A stretch of 64,000 nucleotides of DNA from Pseudoxanthomonas sp. (GTDB lineage: Bacteria; Pseudomonadota; Gammaproteobacteria; Xanthomonadales; Xanthomonadaceae). The translations under genes were made by a program, and so were the position numbers. Of this stretch, positions 45,478 to 54,982 are shown one piece after another. The notes under the pieces are model-generated. The model ran no database searches. It had not been told where the DNA came from and saw only the letters and a list, made by a program, of their open reading frames with translations. The DNA lies in assembly GCF_002863005.1 (NCBI RefSeq), contig NZ_PKDG01000004.1, forward strand, positions 1-64,000. The letters run 5' to 3'. Position 1 is the first letter of the stretch; every line of letters begins with the position of its first letter.

Positions 45478-47553
45478 ATGACCGGCACGTACAACGAGAT
45501 CCTCGTTCTCTCTTCCCTGCTGGTCGCCATCCTCGCGTCCTATACCGCCCTCGACATGGCGGGTCGCGTCGCGACCACGCACGGCACGGCCGCACGCTGG
45601 TGGCTGGCCGGTGGCGCGTTCGCGATGGGCCTCGGCGTCTGGTCGATGCACTTCGTCGGCATGCTGGCGTTCCACCTGCCCATTCCGCTGGGCTACGACC
45701 TGGCCCTCACCGTCTGCTCGATGCTGGCCGCGATCGGATCCTCGGCCTTCGCGCTCTGGCTGGTGTCGCGGCCGCAGTTGCCGCATCGCCGATTGCTGCT
45801 GGGCGCGGTGCTGATGGGGACGGGCATCGCACTGATGCACTACATCGGCATGGCGGCGCTGCAGATGCAGCCCGGCATCGAGTACCACGCCGGCTGGTTC
45901 ACCCTGTCGATCGCCATCGCGGTCGCGGCCTCCGGCGCGGCGCTGTGGATCGCGTTCCACCTGCGCAGCGGCGGCCGCCGCAAGTACGCGCTGCGCGCGC
46001 TCGCCGCCGTGGTGATGGGCTTCGCCATCGTCGGCATGCACTACACCGGTATGGCGGCGGCGCGATTCCCGGCCGACAGCTGGTGCGGGGCGGCCCGGGA
46101 CGGCGGCGTGCCGGCGCAGTGGCTGGCGATCCTCGTGGTCGTCGCGACCGTCGCCATCATGGGCATCGCGCTGATCGTGTCGGTGCTCGACCGGCAGATG
46201 CATGCGCGTACCCACCATCTGGCGCACTCGCTCGCACGTGCCAACGAGGAACTGGTGCAGGCCGCCCTGCACGACCCCCTCACACGCCTGCCCAACCGCA
46301 TCCTGCTGCAGGACCGGATCGACCAGGCCATCGAGAAGGCCAGGCGCAAGCGCGAGCAGTTCGCCGTCATGTTCCTCGACCTCGACGGTTTCAAGGGCAT
46401 CAACGACGCCTACGGCCACCAGGCCGGCGACACCCTGCTGGTGGAGGTCGCGGCACGCGTGCGCGGCCTGCTGCGTGGGCCGGACACCCTCTCCCGGCTC
46501 GGCGGCGACGAATTCGTCCTGGTCGTGGCCGGCACCGACCCGGATGACGCGGCCATGGTGGCCCAGCGCATCATCGATGCGGTGGGCGCGATGGCCCTGC
46601 AGGTCCACGGCGTCGAGCTGCATGTCACCGCGAGCATGGGCATCGCGCTGTATCCGTCCGATGGCGAAGACGAACGCGAACTCATGGCGCATGCCGACGC
46701 CGCGATGTACCACACCAAGGACAACGGCCGGAACGGCTACACCTTCTTCGCGCCCACGATGAACATCAGCGCCCACCAGCAGGTGAAGCTGCTGAACGAT
46801 CTTCGCCGTGCGGTCGATCGCGGCGAGCTGGTGCTGCACTACCAGCCGAAGTTCGCGGCGCCGGACTACCGCATGGTCGGCGCCGAGGCCCTGCTGCGAT
46901 GGCAGCACCCGGAACTGGGCCTGCTGCCGCCGGGCGCCTTCATTCCCGCCGCCGAACGCAGCGGCCTGATCCTCGCACTCGGCGACTGGGTGCTAAACGA
47001 TGCCTGCCGCCAGATGCGCGCGTGGCGCGAGCAGGGCCACGACATCGCCCATGTGGCGATCAACCTGTCTCCGTTGCAGTTCTCCTCGCCGACCCTGGTC
47101 GACACCGTCGCCGGTGCGCTGGAAAGGCATGGGGTGCAGCCGGCCTGCCTCACCCTGGAAATCACCGAGACCACCGCGATGCGCGATGCCGACGCCAGCC
47201 TCGGCATCCTCGAGGAACTCACGCGGATGGGGGTGAAGATCTCCATCGACGACTTCGGCACCGGCTATTCGAGCCTGCTCTACCTGAAGCGGCTGCCGGC
47301 GTCGGAACTGAAGATCGATCGCGCGTTCGTCCGCGAACTGGAAACCAATGCCGAAGATGTCGCGATCGTGGCGTCGATCATCGCGCTGGGCAAGACGCTC
47401 AACCTGCGGGTGGTGGCGGAGGGCGTGGAGACGACCGGCCAGCGACAGCACCTGCGGCAGCTGGGGTGCGATCTTTACCAGGGCTACCTGATGGGTGAAC
47501 CGGTGCCGGCAGACCGGCTCTTCGTCCCGCAGGCCGAGACGCTGCCCGCCTGA
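45478..47553 (+). CDS. MHYT-GGDEF-EAL bifunctional c-di-GMP protein
   Basis: A 691-residue inner-membrane protein. The N-terminal MHYT sensor has all three motifs (MHFVGM 57-62, MHYIGM 120-125, MHYTGM 187-192) with predicted copper-linked gas or redox sensing. A GGDEF domain with intact GGDEF (342-346) and an EAL domain (EALLRW from 470; DDFGTGYSS later) follow. Both active sites look intact, so it may make or degrade c-di-GMP. It is divergent from the adhesin, a plausible c-di-GMP-controlled target. Confidence 0.92.
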   Translation: MTGTYNEILVLSSLLVAILASYTALDMAGRVATTHGTAARWWLAGGAFAMGLGVWSMHFVGMLAFHLPIPLGYDLALTVCSMLAAIGSSAFALWLVSRPQLPHRRLLLGAVLMGTGIALMHYIGMAALQMQPGIEYHAGWFTLSIAIAVAASGAALWIAFHLRSGGRRKYALRALAAVVMGFAIVGMHYTGMAAARFPADSWCGAARDGGVPAQWLAILVVVATVAIMGIALIVSVLDRQMHARTHHLAHSLARANEELVQAALHDPLTRLPNRILLQDRIDQAIEKARRKREQFAVMFLDLDGFKGINDAYGHQAGDTLLVEVAARVRGLLRGPDTLSRLGGDEFVLVVAGTDPDDAAMVAQRIIDAVGAMALQVHGVELHVTASMGIALYPSDGEDERELMAHADAAMYHTKDNGRNGYTFFAPTMNISAHQQVKLLNDLRRAVDRGELVLHYQPKFAAPDYRMVGAEALLRWQHPELGLLPPGAFIPAAERSGLILALGDWVLNDACRQMRAWREQGHDIAHVAINLSPLQFSSPTLVDTVAGALERHGVQPACLTLEITETTAMRDADASLGILEELTRMGVKISIDDFGTGYSSLLYLKRLPASELKIDRAFVRELETNAEDVAIVASIIALGKTLNLRVVAEGVETTGQRQHLRQLGCDLYQGYLMGEPVPADRLFVPQAETLPA

Positions 47554-47574
47554 CAAGGCATCCGCGACACGGGC

Positions 47575-48507
47575 TCAGGCGGCGTCGGCCACCGGCGGCG
47601 CTTCCATCGCCCCGCTTGCCTGGGGTGCCGCAAGGGCAAGACCGCGGGCCAGCGAACCCATCGCCGCGATATCGCCGGCACCCTGCTCGTCGAGCGCCTG
47701 CATCAGTCGTGCGGACAGATCCCACTCGCGGGCGACGGCCTGCCCCACCCGTGGCGCCCAGCGGTGCAGCAGTCCCGCGACCACGTCCGCAGGCGGCAAC
47801 GAGCCCTTCGTCGCCGCGCAGGCATCCCGCAGCACCTGCACGACCACGACGGCACCCAGGCCTTGCAGCAGGGCCAGCAGCTGGGCAGCGAAGACGTCCT
47901 CGCGTCCGCCCGACCGCACCGCCTGCGCCGCGATCAAGGCCGTGCGCTGCGTGTGATCCCAGATCAGGTCCGGCAAACGCCCGAAGACGCCGCCCTCCAC
48001 GCGCATCACCGGCTGCATCAGCGCGACCGCGACCAGATGGCGAAGGCCATCCACGCCGACCATCGCGACCGCCCGGTCCAGGCTCTCGACCGGCGCTTCG
48101 TGGCGGCGATACAGCGCACTGTTGGCCAGCTTCAGCAGGTTGGCGGCAAGTGCGGGATCGCGTCCGATGATCTCGGCGATGTCGCGACTCGACGCGTCGG
48201 CGTCGTTCAGCGTGCTCAACAGTTGTGGCAACAGCTGCGGTCGCCGCGGCAGCCGCTGGGGATCCGTGACGAAGCGTTTCAGCGCCTGCCGCGCCGCGGC
48301 GATGATGGGCTCACTGTCGTCGGGTATCGGCGGCAATGCCGCATCCAGTCCCGCCAGCCGGAGCAGCGGTCCGGCCCAGTCGCGCGCGACCGCGGGCGAC
48401 GCAGCAGCGCCGGCCGGAAGGTCTCCGGCGGGAGCGACCGGGGACGCCGGGCGCGCGGCCGGTGCCTCGCGTTTCCACCATCCCGTCATTTTCGCAAGCA
48501 GCGGCAC
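47575..48507 (-). CDS. HDOD domain protein
   Basis: A 310-residue protein. After a Pro/Ala-rich stretch (about 15-45), the HDOD domain shows the LLPQLLSTLNDADASSRDIAEII entry (core DASSRDIA) and DPALAANLLKLANSALY, typical of HDOD regulators near c-di-GMP and chemotaxis genes. HDOD lacks the HD metal site. It is convergent with the MHYT protein gene, 21 bases apart. Confidence 0.85.
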   Translation of the reverse strand: MPLLAKMTGWWKREAPAARPASPVAPAGDLPAGAAASPAVARDWAGPLLRLAGLDAALPPIPDDSEPIIAAARQALKRFVTDPQRLPRRPQLLPQLLSTLNDADASSRDIAEIIGRDPALAANLLKLANSALYRRHEAPVESLDRAVAMVGVDGLRHLVAVALMQPVMRVEGGVFGRLPDLIWDHTQRTALIAAQAVRSGGREDVFAAQLLALLQGLGAVVVVQVLRDACAATKGSLPPADVVAGLLHRWAPRVGQAVAREWDLSARLMQALDEQGAGDIAAMGSLARGLALAAPQASGAMEAPPVADAA

Positions 48508-48739
48508 AAGGACCTGCCTTCGTGGGCATGTTCGACCTCATCCTATCGGCGGCGAGGCGCATAACTTGAGCAGGTCGATGCGTACGTCCGCGATCACGCC
48601 GGCATGACAAGCGCTTCTCGCCCCGACCACATTGGTGAACGCTTCATCTTCGCGGTCACGCGATGTTGATCGCCATTCGGCGACCTTGGAGCAACGAGGG
48701 CATCAGACCCCGTTCCCTTTTCCCCTTGGAGTTTCCCCC

Positions 48740-49195
48740 ATGGATACGCAGAAGAAGATCCAGCACAGCCTCAATGACCTGATCGAGATCGCGCGCGACG
48801 GCCACGGCTTCTACACCGAAGCCGCCGGCAAGGTGAAGGATGCCGAACTGGCCGCGCTGTTCACGCGCATCGCCGGTGTGAAGCAGGACATCGTGGCGCG
48901 CCTCAGCGCGGTCGTTGCGTCCACCGGCGGCAAGCCGGCCGAGCACGGCACGCTGGTCGGCAGCATGCAGCAGTTCTACGGCAAGGTGCGCGCCACGCTG
49001 GGCGACACCACCTACGGCTACGTGGCCGAACTGGAAGAGTCCGAAGACCGCCTGCTGAAGGCGTTCAATGAGACGATCAACGACGAAGACACCCCGGCGA
49101 CCGCGCGTGCGGAAGCCCAGGCCCTGCTGCCCAGCGTCCGCGAGTGCCACAACGTGATGCGCGACCGCAAGCAGGTCCTTAAGCACGCCAGCTGA
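48740..49195 (+). CDS. PA2169-family four-helix-bundle protein (DUF2383)
   Basis: A 151-residue helical protein of the ferritin-like PA2169/DUF2383 family (LNDLIEIARDGHGFYTEAAGKV core GFYTEAA). Family members are stress-related and of unknown function. Start 48740 has TTGGAG upstream. A clear terminator follows. The gap 48508-48739 before it holds only the presumed promoter. Confidence 0.85.
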   Translation: MDTQKKIQHSLNDLIEIARDGHGFYTEAAGKVKDAELAALFTRIAGVKQDIVARLSAVVASTGGKPAEHGTLVGSMQQFYGKVRATLGDTTYGYVAELEESEDRLLKAFNETINDEDTPATARAEAQALLPSVRECHNVMRDRKQVLKHAS

Positions 49196-49219
49196 TCCAT
49201 CGGCTGCCTGCCCGACAAG

Positions 49220-49244
49220 AGCCCCGCGGAAGCGGGGCTTTTCT
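49220..49244 (+). terminator. Rho-independent terminator after the PA2169-type gene
   Basis: AGCCCCGC (49220-49227), loop GGAA, GCGGGGCT (49232-49239), then a T-rich run. It lies 25 bases after the stop. Confidence 0.9.
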
Positions 49245-49289
49245 TGTTCCGCCGTGCGCCAGCGTGCAACAGGCCGCACATGCCCGTCG

Positions 49290-51860
49290 CTAGCGCTGCT
49301 TCGTTTTCGCTTTTGTGTTCGTTCTTGTTTTCGTCTTGGCGCCGGTCTTCGACGCCAGCGCTGCGGCGATTGCGGCGAGATCCTGCTTCCTGCGCGCGTA
49401 ATCCCCCCATGGATGGGCGCCCAGGCGCGCCATGCGGCGCGGGGCGGACGCCAGGGTATAGGCGTCGCCCCCCTTCAGGCGACCCAGCTCCTCCCAGCGC
49501 AAGGGCATCGCCACCGGCGCGCCTTCGCGTGCGCGCAGCGAGAACGATGCCACGCTGGTCGCACCCCGGCCGTTGCGGAGGTAATCGATGAAGATGCGTC
49601 CCTTGCGGAATTTCTTGGTCGCGGTCGCGACATAGGCGAGCGGATCGGCGGCCGCCATGGATTCGGCGAACGCATGTGCGAAGTCCTTCACCCGGGGCCA
49701 CGGACACGCCGGCTTCAGCGGCACCACGACATGCAGGCCCTTTCCTCCGGACGTGCGCACGTAGGAGGCCAGTCCGAGCGCACGCAACAGGGTTCGCACC
49801 TGGCGGGCGGCGGCCACCACGCGACTCCACGCCACATCGGGGCCGGGGTCGAGATCGAACACGACGCGGTCCGCCAGCTCGGCGGCCTGCGCATGCGCGC
49901 CCCATGGATGGAATTCGATCGCGTTGAACTGCGCCAGTTCGAGCAGCCCGGCCTCATCGTGTACCACCAGATAGTCCGCGCGTGCGCCACCCTCTTCTTC
50001 CAGCGGCACCACGTCGACGCGCTCCATGCCCGGCGTATGGTGCTTCTGGAAGAAACATGGTCGGCCCGCGCCCTGCGGGCAACGGACGACGGACAACGGG
50101 CGACCCTCGATTTCCGGCAGCAGCCATCGTGCCATCGCACGGTAATAGTCGAAGACCTGCCGTTTGGTGATGCCGCTGTCGGGGAATACCACGCGTTCGG
50201 GGTGCGACGGTGCGACCGCCCGCGCATCGGTACTGCGGGAGGCACCGTTCGCCGGCATCGTCGTTTCCCTTGCGTGTCGTGACGGGGGCGTTCCGCGCAG
50301 GTCCGAGGGCCGCTTGTCGCGCCTTATCGCCTTCAGGGAGGATTGCCGCAGCAGGCCCTGGTTGCCCAACCCGTGATGGAACACCTCGGCCACCAGGGTC
50401 GGCGTCACCCAGCGCGCGCGCCGCAGTTCCGGATCGTCGACCTCGACGCGCGCCGTCGGGGTGCGGCGCACGCGCGGTGCCAACTGCGCGGCCAACGCGT
50501 CGAGCAGGTCGCGGCTGAATCCGGTTCCCACCCGTCCCGCGTAGCGCCAGCCGCTCGCACCGTCGGGCACCGCCAGCAGCAGCGCACCCAGACCGCTGCG
50601 ACTGCCCTTCGGCGCCGTGAACCCGACGACCGCGAATTCCTCCGATGCGCGCTGCTTCACCTTCCGCCAGCTGTCCCCGCGTCCGCCGTGGTAGGGCGCG
50701 TCGGCGCGCTTGCTGATGATGCCTTCTAGTCCCCGCTCCAGTGCCATCGCCAGCGCCTCGTCTCCCCGCCCCACGATATGCGAGCTGTAGACCAGGCGGT
50801 CCGGCGGCGACTTCAGGATTTCCGCCAGCAGCGCCTTGCGCTGGTACTGCGGGCTGCGCATCAGGTCCACGCCATCGACCTGCAGGATGTCGAAGATCAC
50901 GTAGGACAGGGTTGCGTTCTTCTCGCCGGACAGGGTCGCCTGCAGCAGGCCGAAATCCTCCTGCCTGCCCGCACCGGCCACCAGTTCTCCATCCAGTACG
51001 GCGTCGTCCAGTGCCAGCGCGCGCAGCGCCGCGACGATGTCAGGCGCGCGTGCCGTCCATTCGATCTCGTTGCGGGACCAGAGGCGGACGTTGCCCTTGC
51101 TGATCTGCGCGATCAGGCGATAGCCGTCCCACTTGGCCTCGTGCAGCCAGGCATCCCCTTCCGGGACGTGCGCCTGCAGCTTCGCCAGCTGCGGAGCACG
51201 GAATCCCGCATGCTGGCGGCTTGCGCGCGCACCATCCAGCCGGGCCGCGCGCTTGGCCCACCGATGGCTGGCCTTCGCCACCGACGCCACACGCTTGCGT
51301 GCGCGGCCCGCGGCGCGGGAGGACGTCGCGCCTGAAGGTGGTACCACGTCCTGCAGAAGATCGTCCGCCTCGTGCGTACCCGCATGGTCGTCGCGCTCCT
51401 TGAACAGCAACCACTGCGGCCTGCGCGACCGCGTTTGCGTTCGCACCAGGTGCCAGCCACCCTTCAACTTGTCGCCGAACAGGCGGAAGCGCAGGTGACC
51501 CTTGGCCAGTTGCGCTTCCGCATCGCCGTCCGTGGTCCACAGGCCACGATCGAAGGTGGCCACGTGGCCGCCCCCGTACTGGCCTTTGGGGATATCGCCC
51601 TCGAAGTCGACGTAGTCGATCGGATGGTCTTCCACCTCGGCAGCCAACCGCTTCACCGCGGGATCCAGACTGGGCCCCTTCGGGACCGCCCAGCTCTTCA
51701 GCGTGTCGCCCACCTGCAGGCGGAAGTCGTAGTGACGATGGCTGGCATGGTGAAGCTGCACCACGAACAGGGCCCTCGCGCCACGCGCGCGACGCCCATC
51801 CGCTGACGGTTCCGGCGTGCGATCGAAGCGGCGTTTGCGACGGTATTCCTGCAGGCTCAT
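49290..51860 (-). CDS. ligD: DNA ligase D (3'-phosphoesterase, ATP ligase, polymerase/primase)
   Basis: An 856-residue non-homologous end-joining enzyme in the PE-LIG-POL order known from Pseudomonas. The phosphoesterase domain has HHASHRHYDFRL (37-48), the ligase adenylation site is KWDGYR with Lys243, and the C-terminal polymerase has a DLDPG metal site. The linker at about 165-235 is basic. With Ku it repairs double-strand breaks without a template, mostly in non-growing cells. The gene is the last of the ku cluster. Confidence 0.95.
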   Translation of the reverse strand: MSLQEYRRKRRFDRTPEPSADGRRARGARALFVVQLHHASHRHYDFRLQVGDTLKSWAVPKGPSLDPAVKRLAAEVEDHPIDYVDFEGDIPKGQYGGGHVATFDRGLWTTDGDAEAQLAKGHLRFRLFGDKLKGGWHLVRTQTRSRRPQWLLFKERDDHAGTHEADDLLQDVVPPSGATSSRAAGRARKRVASVAKASHRWAKRAARLDGARASRQHAGFRAPQLAKLQAHVPEGDAWLHEAKWDGYRLIAQISKGNVRLWSRNEIEWTARAPDIVAALRALALDDAVLDGELVAGAGRQEDFGLLQATLSGEKNATLSYVIFDILQVDGVDLMRSPQYQRKALLAEILKSPPDRLVYSSHIVGRGDEALAMALERGLEGIISKRADAPYHGGRGDSWRKVKQRASEEFAVVGFTAPKGSRSGLGALLLAVPDGASGWRYAGRVGTGFSRDLLDALAAQLAPRVRRTPTARVEVDDPELRRARWVTPTLVAEVFHHGLGNQGLLRQSSLKAIRRDKRPSDLRGTPPSRHARETTMPANGASRSTDARAVAPSHPERVVFPDSGITKRQVFDYYRAMARWLLPEIEGRPLSVVRCPQGAGRPCFFQKHHTPGMERVDVVPLEEEGGARADYLVVHDEAGLLELAQFNAIEFHPWGAHAQAAELADRVVFDLDPGPDVAWSRVVAAARQVRTLLRALGLASYVRTSGGKGLHVVVPLKPACPWPRVKDFAHAFAESMAAADPLAYVATATKKFRKGRIFIDYLRNGRGATSVASFSLRAREGAPVAMPLRWEELGRLKGGDAYTLASAPRRMARLGAHPWGDYARRKQDLAAIAAALASKTGAKTKTRTNTKAKTKQR

Positions 51861-51930
51861 GGCGGTCCTCGGCCGCTGTTATGCCGCGCGCACCGTCAAC
51901 GGGGCGTGCAAGGACGCAGCCAACCCGCGC

Positions 51931-52560
51931 TCACCGCGGCAAGAGGGTATTGCGCGCCAGCCACGCGTGGAGGGAGGGCGACATCGCATCGTCCAGGTCT
52001 ATCCCGAGCGCGGCGTACGCATCGAGTGCGTCGCGCAAGCACGCCAGCGGCGGCCACGCCGCGGCGGCCGGCCAGGCATCGGGCGCCCCGTAATGCGCGA
52101 CCGCCGCTTGTTCGCCGCTGTGCAAGCGCTCACGCTGTTCCCGCAGGCGGCGCGCGATCCAGGTACGCATGGGCGCGTGCACGACGAAGCCCTGCGATGC
52201 CAGCTCATGTCGCGCCTCATCGAGTATCGACAGAGCACCCCGGAACCACTCCGTGTGGCCGGCCGCCTGTGCGGGCACCTGCAGCGGCGGCGGTGCGGCA
52301 TGGTCGCGCAGCGCACGCTTCCAGCGCGTTTCCCAGGCACGGGCCTCGCGGAGGCTGCCGGCCTCCGCGAACCAGCCGCGATCCAGGTCGAAGAACGCGT
52401 AGTAACGCGGCGAAAACGCCTGCATCCGCGCCAGCGGATCGGTCGCGATGCCGAGTTTGGCGTGGTCCTCGTAGGCGCAGGGGAGCACGTAAAGGCAGGC
52501 GCGCCCGCTGGCGCCCGTGCCGACGCCGTCCACCGGCACGACGCGCCTGCCTGTCGCCAT
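51931..52560 (-). CDS. GIY-YIG/T5orf172-like protein between ku and ligD
   Basis: A 209-residue protein of uncertain family. CLYVL (21-25) and KLGIATD (34-40) resemble the two halves of a GIY-YIG motif, followed by an arginine (ARMQAF) and a WETRWKRAL helix holding a glutamate, as in T5orf172-type GIY-YIG domains. The rest (about 100-209) is helical and unassigned. It starts 3 bases after the ku stop and ends 70 bases before ligD, so it is co-transcribed with the end-joining genes. An accessory end-processing nuclease is a reasonable but untested idea. Confidence 0.65.
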   Translation of the reverse strand: MATGRRVVPVDGVGTGASGRACLYVLPCAYEDHAKLGIATDPLARMQAFSPRYYAFFDLDRGWFAEAGSLREARAWETRWKRALRDHAAPPPLQVPAQAAGHTEWFRGALSILDEARHELASQGFVVHAPMRTWIARRLREQRERLHSGEQAAVAHYGAPDAWPAAAAWPPLACLRDALDAYAALGIDLDDAMSPSLHAWLARNTLLPR

Positions 52561-52563
52561 GCG

Positions 52564-53481
52564 TCAGCGCGACGCCGCCTTGCGTGCGCGCTTGGCAGGA
52601 CGCTTCTTGGCGGCCTTCGCGGTCTTGCGCGCGGGCTTCCCCTGCGCCGCCTTCTTGGTCGCGGCCTTCTTCGCAGGCGTGCGCTTCTTGCTGTCCAGGC
52701 TCTTCTGCAGCAGGGCCATGAAATCCACCACGTTGGTGGTGGCGTCCTCGTGTTCCACGTCATCCTCCACGATCTTCGTGGTGGCCCCGCGCGACTTGAT
52801 GCGCTTCTTGATGATGGCTTCCAGGCGCTTGCGGAATTCATCCTGGTAGTCGTCCGGCGTCCACGGTGCCGACATCGAGGCGATCAGGGTCTCCGCCATC
52901 TCGCGCTCCTTCGCCGTGATGCGGTAGTCGGCCGCCTTTCCGCCCGGCAGCTTGTACTCCTCCGGATCAACCAGTTCCTGCGGGTAGCGCAACATCAGCA
53001 GGACCAGCGCATCGCCTTCCGGTACAACCGCGCACAGGTATTCGCGCGTACGGATCACCACCCGCGCCACGCCGGCCTTGCCGGTGCTCGCCAGCGTGTC
53101 GCGCAGCAGCACGTAACCCTTTTCGGCCTTCTTCCCCGGCACGAGGATGTAGGGCTTCTCGAAGAACCTCAGGCCGATCTCCTCCCGGTCCACGAACGCT
53201 TCGACGTCCACCGACTCGTGCGTCTGCGGTGCAGCGGAAGCGATGTCTTCCTTCTCGACCACCACGTAGCTGCCCTTGTCGTACTCGAAGGCCTTGATGA
53301 TGTCCTTCCACGGCACCTCTTCGCCGGTCTCGGCGTTGACGCGCTCGAAGCGGATCGGCTTCTTGTCGCGCGAGTCGAGCATGCGGAAGCTGATGTCCAC
53401 CTTGCGCTCGCCGGACATCAGCGAGACCGGAATGTTGAGGAGGCCGAAGGACAGCGTACCGGTCCAGATGGGGCGTGCCAT
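52564..53481 (-). CDS. ku: Ku protein (non-homologous end joining)
   Basis: A 305-residue bacterial Ku. The beta-barrel core begins ARPIWTGTLSFGLLNIPV (core WTGTLSFGL). From about residue 265 the tail is a Lys/Ala-rich low-complexity extension like histone H1, a feature known to aid DNA threading in some Ku proteins. Ku homodimers ring DNA ends and recruit LigD. The ORF upstream of 53481 is not needed for the start. Confidence 0.95.
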   Translation of the reverse strand: MARPIWTGTLSFGLLNIPVSLMSGERKVDISFRMLDSRDKKPIRFERVNAETGEEVPWKDIIKAFEYDKGSYVVVEKEDIASAAPQTHESVDVEAFVDREEIGLRFFEKPYILVPGKKAEKGYVLLRDTLASTGKAGVARVVIRTREYLCAVVPEGDALVLLMLRYPQELVDPEEYKLPGGKAADYRITAKEREMAETLIASMSAPWTPDDYQDEFRKRLEAIIKKRIKSRGATTKIVEDDVEHEDATTNVVDFMALLQKSLDSKKRTPAKKAATKKAAQGKPARKTAKAAKKRPAKRARKAASR

Positions 53482-53572
53482 GGCGTGCCTGCGCGGAACG
53501 AGGGGCATCCATCGTGTGCAGCGCCCGCGGAAACCGATGTGAAGACGTCGGCGCCGGCAGCCGGACCGTCGT

Positions 53573-53839
53573 TCAGCGCAACTGGCTGTCCTTGCTGCCG
53601 CGCCGGTTGTACAGGCCGGCACCGTGCTCTTCCTGGTCGGCCGCTTCCTGGCAGGCGACACACAGGCGGACACCCGGCACGGCTTTCCGCCGCGCGGCGG
53701 GAATGGGTTTCTCGCACGCCTCGCAGTGGGTCAGGCTGGGACCCGTCGGCAACGCGCGGCGCGCGCGCTCGATGCCATCCTTCACGGTCGCATCGATCTG
53801 GTCCTGCACGGCGCCGTCGCCGGCCCATCCGGTTGCCAT
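53573..53839 (-). CDS. DksA/TraR-family C4 zinc-finger protein
   Basis: An 88-residue protein with the four-cysteine zinc site C39/C42/C60/C63 of TraR/DksA proteins (YbiI type). The N-terminal helix region is short, so binding into the RNA polymerase secondary channel as full DksA does is uncertain. It is 91 bases upstream of ku and may be its first operon member or independent. Confidence 0.8.
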   Translation of the reverse strand: MATGWAGDGAVQDQIDATVKDGIERARRALPTGPSLTHCEACEKPIPAARRKAVPGVRLCVACQEAADQEEHGAGLYNRRGSKDSQLR

Positions 53840-53934
53840 GGTGGTCTCCTCGCGGATCTCGGTTGCCAGGCCAGCTTACGCCGCCACCGGCAACCGGATT
53901 TCACGAACAGGAACAGGGATGTACCGGCGCCACT

Positions 53935-54861
53935 TCAACCGTGCGCCAGCGCGTAGTCGATCGCCGCCACCACGGCCGCCACCTGCGCATCGTTGCACTG
54001 TTGTGGTGTGGCCTTGGGGCTGTCCGGGTACACCTCGGTGATGGTGGTGTAGCGCGCATCGGTGATGCCGGTGCACAAACCCAGCGACTTGACCGGATAC
54101 TCGATCACACCTTCGGCGACGACCGGCGAACCGATGATCTCGCCCTTCGCATCGGCCGGCGCGATATGCGTCACCGCCGCGACCGCGGCGATCACCGCAC
54201 GCTGGAAGTCGGGCTGGCGGCGCTCGCTGTCGTCCACCAGGTAGAAGCCGTCCGGGATCTCACCCGGCTCGTAAGGCTTGCCGTCGCGCGCGGCCAGCGC
54301 GGGACGGAATTCGGTCTCGTCGCTGTCGGTGGTCTCGTGCAGGTCGATATGCATCCGCACGCGCGTCCTGAGCGGTGCGACCAGGTCGATCAGCGCGGCG
54401 GATTCCTGGGCCGGACTGTCGGCCCGGAAGGAACGGTTCGGGTCCAGCGCCTCGGCGTTCCAGCGATGGATGCGCTCGTAGCCCCACGGGCTCACGCAAG
54501 GCACGACCAGCAGATTGGTCTTGCCGGCGTAACCTCCGGCGCGCTGCTCCAGGAACTGCAGCGCCCCATGCACGCCACTGGTCTCGTAGCCGTGCACGCC
54601 GCCGGTCACCAGCATCGTCGGCAGGTCGTCGTTCCAGTCGCGGCTGCGGACGGCGAACAGCGGATAGCGTTCGCCGGGGCCGTAGTCGAGCGTTCCATAC
54701 TGCTGCACGTCGAAGCGGTCGCGCAGGGCGTCGACCGCCACCACGACATCGTCGACGTAACGCCGCCGCACGCGCTGCTGCCCGCGCCACTGCGCCTTTT
54801 CCGCCGCGCCCCAGGGCTGGCCAGGCGTACCGATGGGATGGAAGCGTTCGAGGGTGGTCAT
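53935..54861 (-). CDS. M14-family metallopeptidase (succinylglutamate desuccinylase-like fold)
   Basis: A 308-residue cytoplasmic-looking peptidase without signal peptide. Zinc ligands H90 and E93 lie in GGVHGYETSG and a further His in IDLHET. Substrate unknown. Start at MTTLERFHP (54861) is preferred over the longer frame, which would extend into the promoter region of the divergent methyltransferase gene. Confidence 0.8.
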   Translation of the reverse strand: MTTLERFHPIGTPGQPWGAAEKAQWRGQQRVRRRYVDDVVVAVDALRDRFDVQQYGTLDYGPGERYPLFAVRSRDWNDDLPTMLVTGGVHGYETSGVHGALQFLEQRAGGYAGKTNLLVVPCVSPWGYERIHRWNAEALDPNRSFRADSPAQESAALIDLVAPLRTRVRMHIDLHETTDSDETEFRPALAARDGKPYEPGEIPDGFYLVDDSERRQPDFQRAVIAAVAAVTHIAPADAKGEIIGSPVVAEGVIEYPVKSLGLCTGITDARYTTITEVYPDSPKATPQQCNDAQVAAVVAAIDYALAHG

Positions 54862-54982
54862 GGCGACGATGGCATGGAATATCGGGGGCCGCACTATACC
54901 AGCGGGTCCGTCGCCTCCCGCGCACTGTCCTCTTCGCGCCAACGCGGTGAAAATGGCGCGACGTCTCCCGCATGAATGCCCG

